Source: Acidobacteriaceae bacterium
GTDB lineage: Bacteria; Acidobacteriota; Terriglobia; Terriglobales; Acidobacteriaceae
DNA length: 7,178 nt
Reading direction: 5' to 3'
Assembly: GCA_030044455.1 (NCBI GenBank)
Contig: JASHVU010000342.1
Coordinates: 1 to 7,178 of the forward strand
Part shown: one piece after another, positions 4,939 to 7,178 of the stretch
How positions within the stretch are numbered: the stretch's first letter is position 1
How the letters are laid out: every line of letters begins with the position of its first letter
Program-made: the position numbers and the translations under genes
The notes under the pieces: model-generated
What the model was told of the DNA's origin: nothing
Seen by the model: the letters and a program-made list of their open reading frames with translations, nothing else
The model's database searches: none

Positions 4939-6128
4939 CAGACTTGAGACAATAATTCCGCAACGGTGGTAGGAGAGTCGCTCTGAGTCCCGGCGGGAAT
5001 GTTGCGGCTGGCGACGAGAGCGTGAGAATGCCCTTCAAACCAAACCAGCAAGGCGGCCTTGTCGGAGCCCGGCAATCGCATCATTTCAAGGTAGGCGTAA
5101 TAAGCGGCCATGTCGGCGTCGATCAGCGATCCATCGGGATCAAGATCGATTCCATTTGAGGCGTCCGCGACCATAGCGTTAAACGATCTCTGGCGTTGTC
5201 GCGGGGCAAACCGCGCCAGGATCGTTGCCGGTTGAGCACGGCGAAGCACCTCGCGTGTCGTCCACTGCACGAAGCTCGTACTGAATATTTGCGTTCCCGA
5301 CCCTTCAGTCAGCAGAGAGATCGCAAAGTTTTTTAGACAGGGATCGTGCGCCGACGCATCCCCCGATGGGGCCTGCTGATTCAAATTTGCCAGTTGCGTA
5401 TGCAACACTTCAGGCCCCGTGCCGGCTTCGATGCAAGCCTTCATGCGCGCCAGAATCTGCGCGTTCAGCGGCGCAAGCGTGGGATAAAGAATCTGCGTCA
5501 CGCCCGGCGATGGAAAGCCGGGCAACGGGCTGCCGCCATCCACATACCAATGCGCGTAAGGTACGGGATGGCTATTCGACCTTTCGCGGAGCGTAGTGAG
5601 CAGGGCATCGGCCGCCCCTTCGCTGCGGACGCTTGTTCTTACCTGGCCAAACTTGCGAAGCTTCTGAAACAAGGGATAGAGGCCTGGCTGAGCGTCACGC
5701 CCGATGCAGATCATCACCAGGCGAGGCATCACCGGGAGCGCCGGCTCAACCGCCGTCGAATAAGAATCTACGAAGCGATTTGCGGCCCTGCGGTATGCAT
5801 CCATCTGCAGGGACGACCAAAGATACGATGTCATATCCGCGAGGAAAAGCTGCGGATCTTTGATTCTTTCCGGGTTGTCGAGCGAAGGCGGCACCTGAAT
5901 GCCTTTGAACCCCGAGAGCGATGAGGGATTCTCTCCCGCAAACTCGATCCGCTTTTCGATCTCCCGCTGCTCGAGTGGGAACTTCCAGTCATAAGCCTTC
6001 AGATCGACCAGAAACACCGGAAGCAATGCGACCGGGATCTGGCGCAGCGCGTCGATGCGCGAAACAGCCAGATCTTTGCCCTGAGGAGGGTAAGCGGCAA
6101 AACTCGCTGTCGTCAGCCAGGCATTCAT
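4938..6128 (-). CDS. Conserved-looking 396-residue protein of unknown function, partner of the phosphatase-like gene
   Basis: ATG 6128 shares its A with the TGA of the upstream gene (TGATG), so the two are almost surely co-translated. The frame shows no signal peptide or membrane helix. Visible blocks are PRLVMICIGRDAQPGLYPLFQKL in the middle (written with its two halves PRLVMICIGRD and AQPGLYPLFQKL), GSGTQIFSTSFVQWTTREVL, DPDGSLIDADMAAYYAYLEM (about 330-350) and LVWFEGHSHALVASRNIPAGT (about 361-381), ending SPTTVAELLSQV. The closing ALVASRNIPAGTQSDSPTTVAELL is faintly like the 'released from the active site, then time to retire' tail of sulfatase/phosphatase folds, which may mean distant kinship to its neighbour; this is weak. 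I do not recognise the family. Tight coupling suggests it works with, or on the same substrate as, the phosphatase-like protein. Confidence 0.8.
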   Translation of the reverse strand: MNAWLTTASFAAYPPQGKDLAVSRIDALRQIPVALLPVFLVDLKAYDWKFPLEQREIEKRIEFAGENPSSLSGFKGIQVPPSLDNPERIKDPQLFLADMTSYLWSSLQMDAYRRAANRFVDSYSTAVEPALPVMPRLVMICIGRDAQPGLYPLFQKLRKFGQVRTSVRSEGAADALLTTLRERSNSHPVPYAHWYVDGGSPLPGFPSPGVTQILYPTLAPLNAQILARMKACIEAGTGPEVLHTQLANLNQQAPSGDASAHDPCLKNFAISLLTEGSGTQIFSTSFVQWTTREVLRRAQPATILARFAPRQRQRSFNAMVADASNGIDLDPDGSLIDADMAAYYAYLEMMRLPGSDKAALLVWFEGHSHALVASRNIPAGTQSDSPTTVAELLSQV

Positions 6129-7178
6129 CAGGTCAGCTCCGGTATGCGTTTGCCTTGCACCAGGCGTCCATCGAAACCAAGCACGCCGGATACCGCCGCG
6201 GCAAGATCGATTGACTCAATCGGTCGCTCGACGATGGTCTTCTGCCGCACCGCGGGGCCAAGCGTCATCATCCAGGTGGTGCGCGCCGAGGCGCTGCCGG
6301 TGCGATGATGCTGAAATCCGTTTCCTCCGGGATCGTTGTCGCCGTCGCGTCCGAAGTCGGGCATGATGAACAGCGTGGTTTTGTCCTTGTATTCGGGATT
6401 GCTCTGGATCTCAGCCCATATCTCCGCGCAGAGCCGGTCGGTGCGGCGGATGCCTTCAAGATAAAGCGAAAAAGCGCCCGAGTGCGCTACGTCGATATCG
6501 TGCAGCGTGAGGAATATCAATGACGGCGCAAAGGTCCGCATCACGTGCTTCGTCATATACACCGAGAGCTCATCGGGACTGTGCAAAGTGGCTGCAGTGG
6601 TGCGGAGATCGGCGGGGCTGAGATGGAGGCGATCGACGATTCGCTCCATCTCTCCGCGGTCGAGCGATCCTACCGGACTGCCTGCGATGTCGGGCCGTTC
6701 GTAGTTATCCCGCAACAGGTCGGGATAAGCGTCCAGCTCCAGCGCATTGGCGCTGCCTAGCGCAGCCGCGAGCAGTTGCTTGGGAAGAATGACTTCAGCG
6801 CCGGACTCCGGGCCATAGCGGCGATTCTGGCTTGCACCCATCTGCGCAAACAGATTTCCCGGCGCAATAACCCACGCATCCTCGCGGGGGCGGCTGAGGT
6901 CTTTGCGGAAGTACTCGAAGATCGTGGGATGCTGGGGCGGCTGGGCCACAAAGTTATCGAATGTTTCATAAGCGCCGGTGGCAATGCTGGCAGTGGCAAC
7001 GTAGTGTCCGAGAATTCCGCGATTAATGACTTGCGTGAAGAAGCAGGACTGAGGAGCGAGAGTGTTGAGAAGGTTGGGAATGTACTGCTGACCGTCGAGT
7101 GAGAAAGTCTCATCGTCTCTTGCTCCGCCGCCAAAGGTGATAATCACGGCTTTTTGCCCTGCAACCCCCTTGGCGGCA
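6128..7178 (-). CDS. Alkaline-phosphatase/sulfatase-superfamily protein (N-terminus beyond window)
   Basis: The frame is open from the right edge to TGA 6130-6128, giving 349 visible residues. An in-frame GTG at 7147 (VIITFGGGA) is not the start, since coding clearly continues upstream (GVAGQKAVIITFGGGARDDE), where the core strand of the fold is being entered. Superfamily-like features in order are FGGGARDDETF (15-25), NRGILGHYVATASIATGAYE (52-71, where the nucleophile Ser/Thr would be expected), HDIDVAHSG (226-234, probable metal Asp/His), and IMPDFGRD followed by GFQHHRTG (271-294). The usual Asp-His-Gly is therefore Asp-Phe-Gly-Arg, as in DUF1501-type relatives, with a His-His pair downstream. 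The missing N-terminus may carry an export signal. Substrate is unknown. It is the upstream member of a two-gene operon with the 396-residue protein. Confidence 0.75.
   Translation of the reverse strand, partial: AAKGVAGQKAVIITFGGGARDDETFSLDGQQYIPNLLNTLAPQSCFFTQVINRGILGHYVATASIATGAYETFDNFVAQPPQHPTIFEYFRKDLSRPREDAWVIAPGNLFAQMGASQNRRYGPESGAEVILPKQLLAAALGSANALELDAYPDLLRDNYERPDIAGSPVGSLDRGEMERIVDRLHLSPADLRTTAATLHSPDELSVYMTKHVMRTFAPSLIFLTLHDIDVAHSGAFSLYLEGIRRTDRLCAEIWAEIQSNPEYKDKTTLFIMPDFGRDGDNDPGGNGFQHHRTGSASARTTWMMTLGPAVRQKTIVERPIESIDLAAAVSGVLGFDGRLVQGKRIPELT

Noticed and set aside
4793..4970. Plus-strand open stretch containing LDPKNPRGCSRAALIN, which reads protein-like
   Set aside because: It has no start codon or upstream signals and overlaps the end of the 396-residue gene antisense.

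Overview
The window looks like a chromosomal segment of a soil- or sediment-type bacterium with moderately high GC. Acidobacteriota is my best guess, because of the alkaline-phosphatase-like protein, the overall composition and the GC-rich tandem palindromes between genes. This is inference: there is no rRNA or other phylogenetic marker here.

Layout. Positions 1-124 hold the last codons of a rightward gene, probably a mandelate racemase/enolase-superfamily enzyme. Positions 125-317 are non-coding and carry two adjacent GC-rich hairpins. Positions 318-3505 form an arsenic-resistance island. Leftward from about 2390 run arsM (As(III) S-adenosylmethionine methyltransferase), an AqpS-type aquaglyceroporin and arsC (thioredoxin-fold-independent, LMW-phosphatase-type arsenate reductase). 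They are packed by overlap or abutment, with each Shine-Dalgarno inside the preceding gene. A second leftward unit (3037 to 2464) encodes two small exported proteins that I cannot name: a His/Cys-rich protein of about 115 residues and a 51-residue peptide with 8 Cys in its last 21 residues. A textbook rho-independent terminator closes this unit. Divergently, arsR (3098-3505) encodes the As(III)-responsive repressor. The two leftward promoters share an almost identical 25-bp element (2366-2390 and 3067-3091, one mismatch) that covers the -35 box. It is probably the ArsR operator, tying both units into one regulon.

Together these genes suggest that arsenate is reduced by ArsC. The resulting As(III) would either leave passively through the aquaglyceroporin, with no ArsB or Acr3 pump visible, or be methylated by ArsM. 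The two exported Cys/His-rich proteins may bind metalloid or metal outside the cytoplasm. That last role is inference, and these two proteins are the most novel part of the window.

To the right, 3543-3965 is a VOC/glyoxalase-family gene broken by two in-frame TAG codons. A lower-GC small membrane protein (4326-4769) follows. Positions 4938-7178 hold a leftward two-gene operon joined by a TGATG stop/start overlap. Its first gene encodes an alkaline-phosphatase/sulfatase-superfamily protein that runs off the right edge; its second encodes an unrecognised 396-residue partner.
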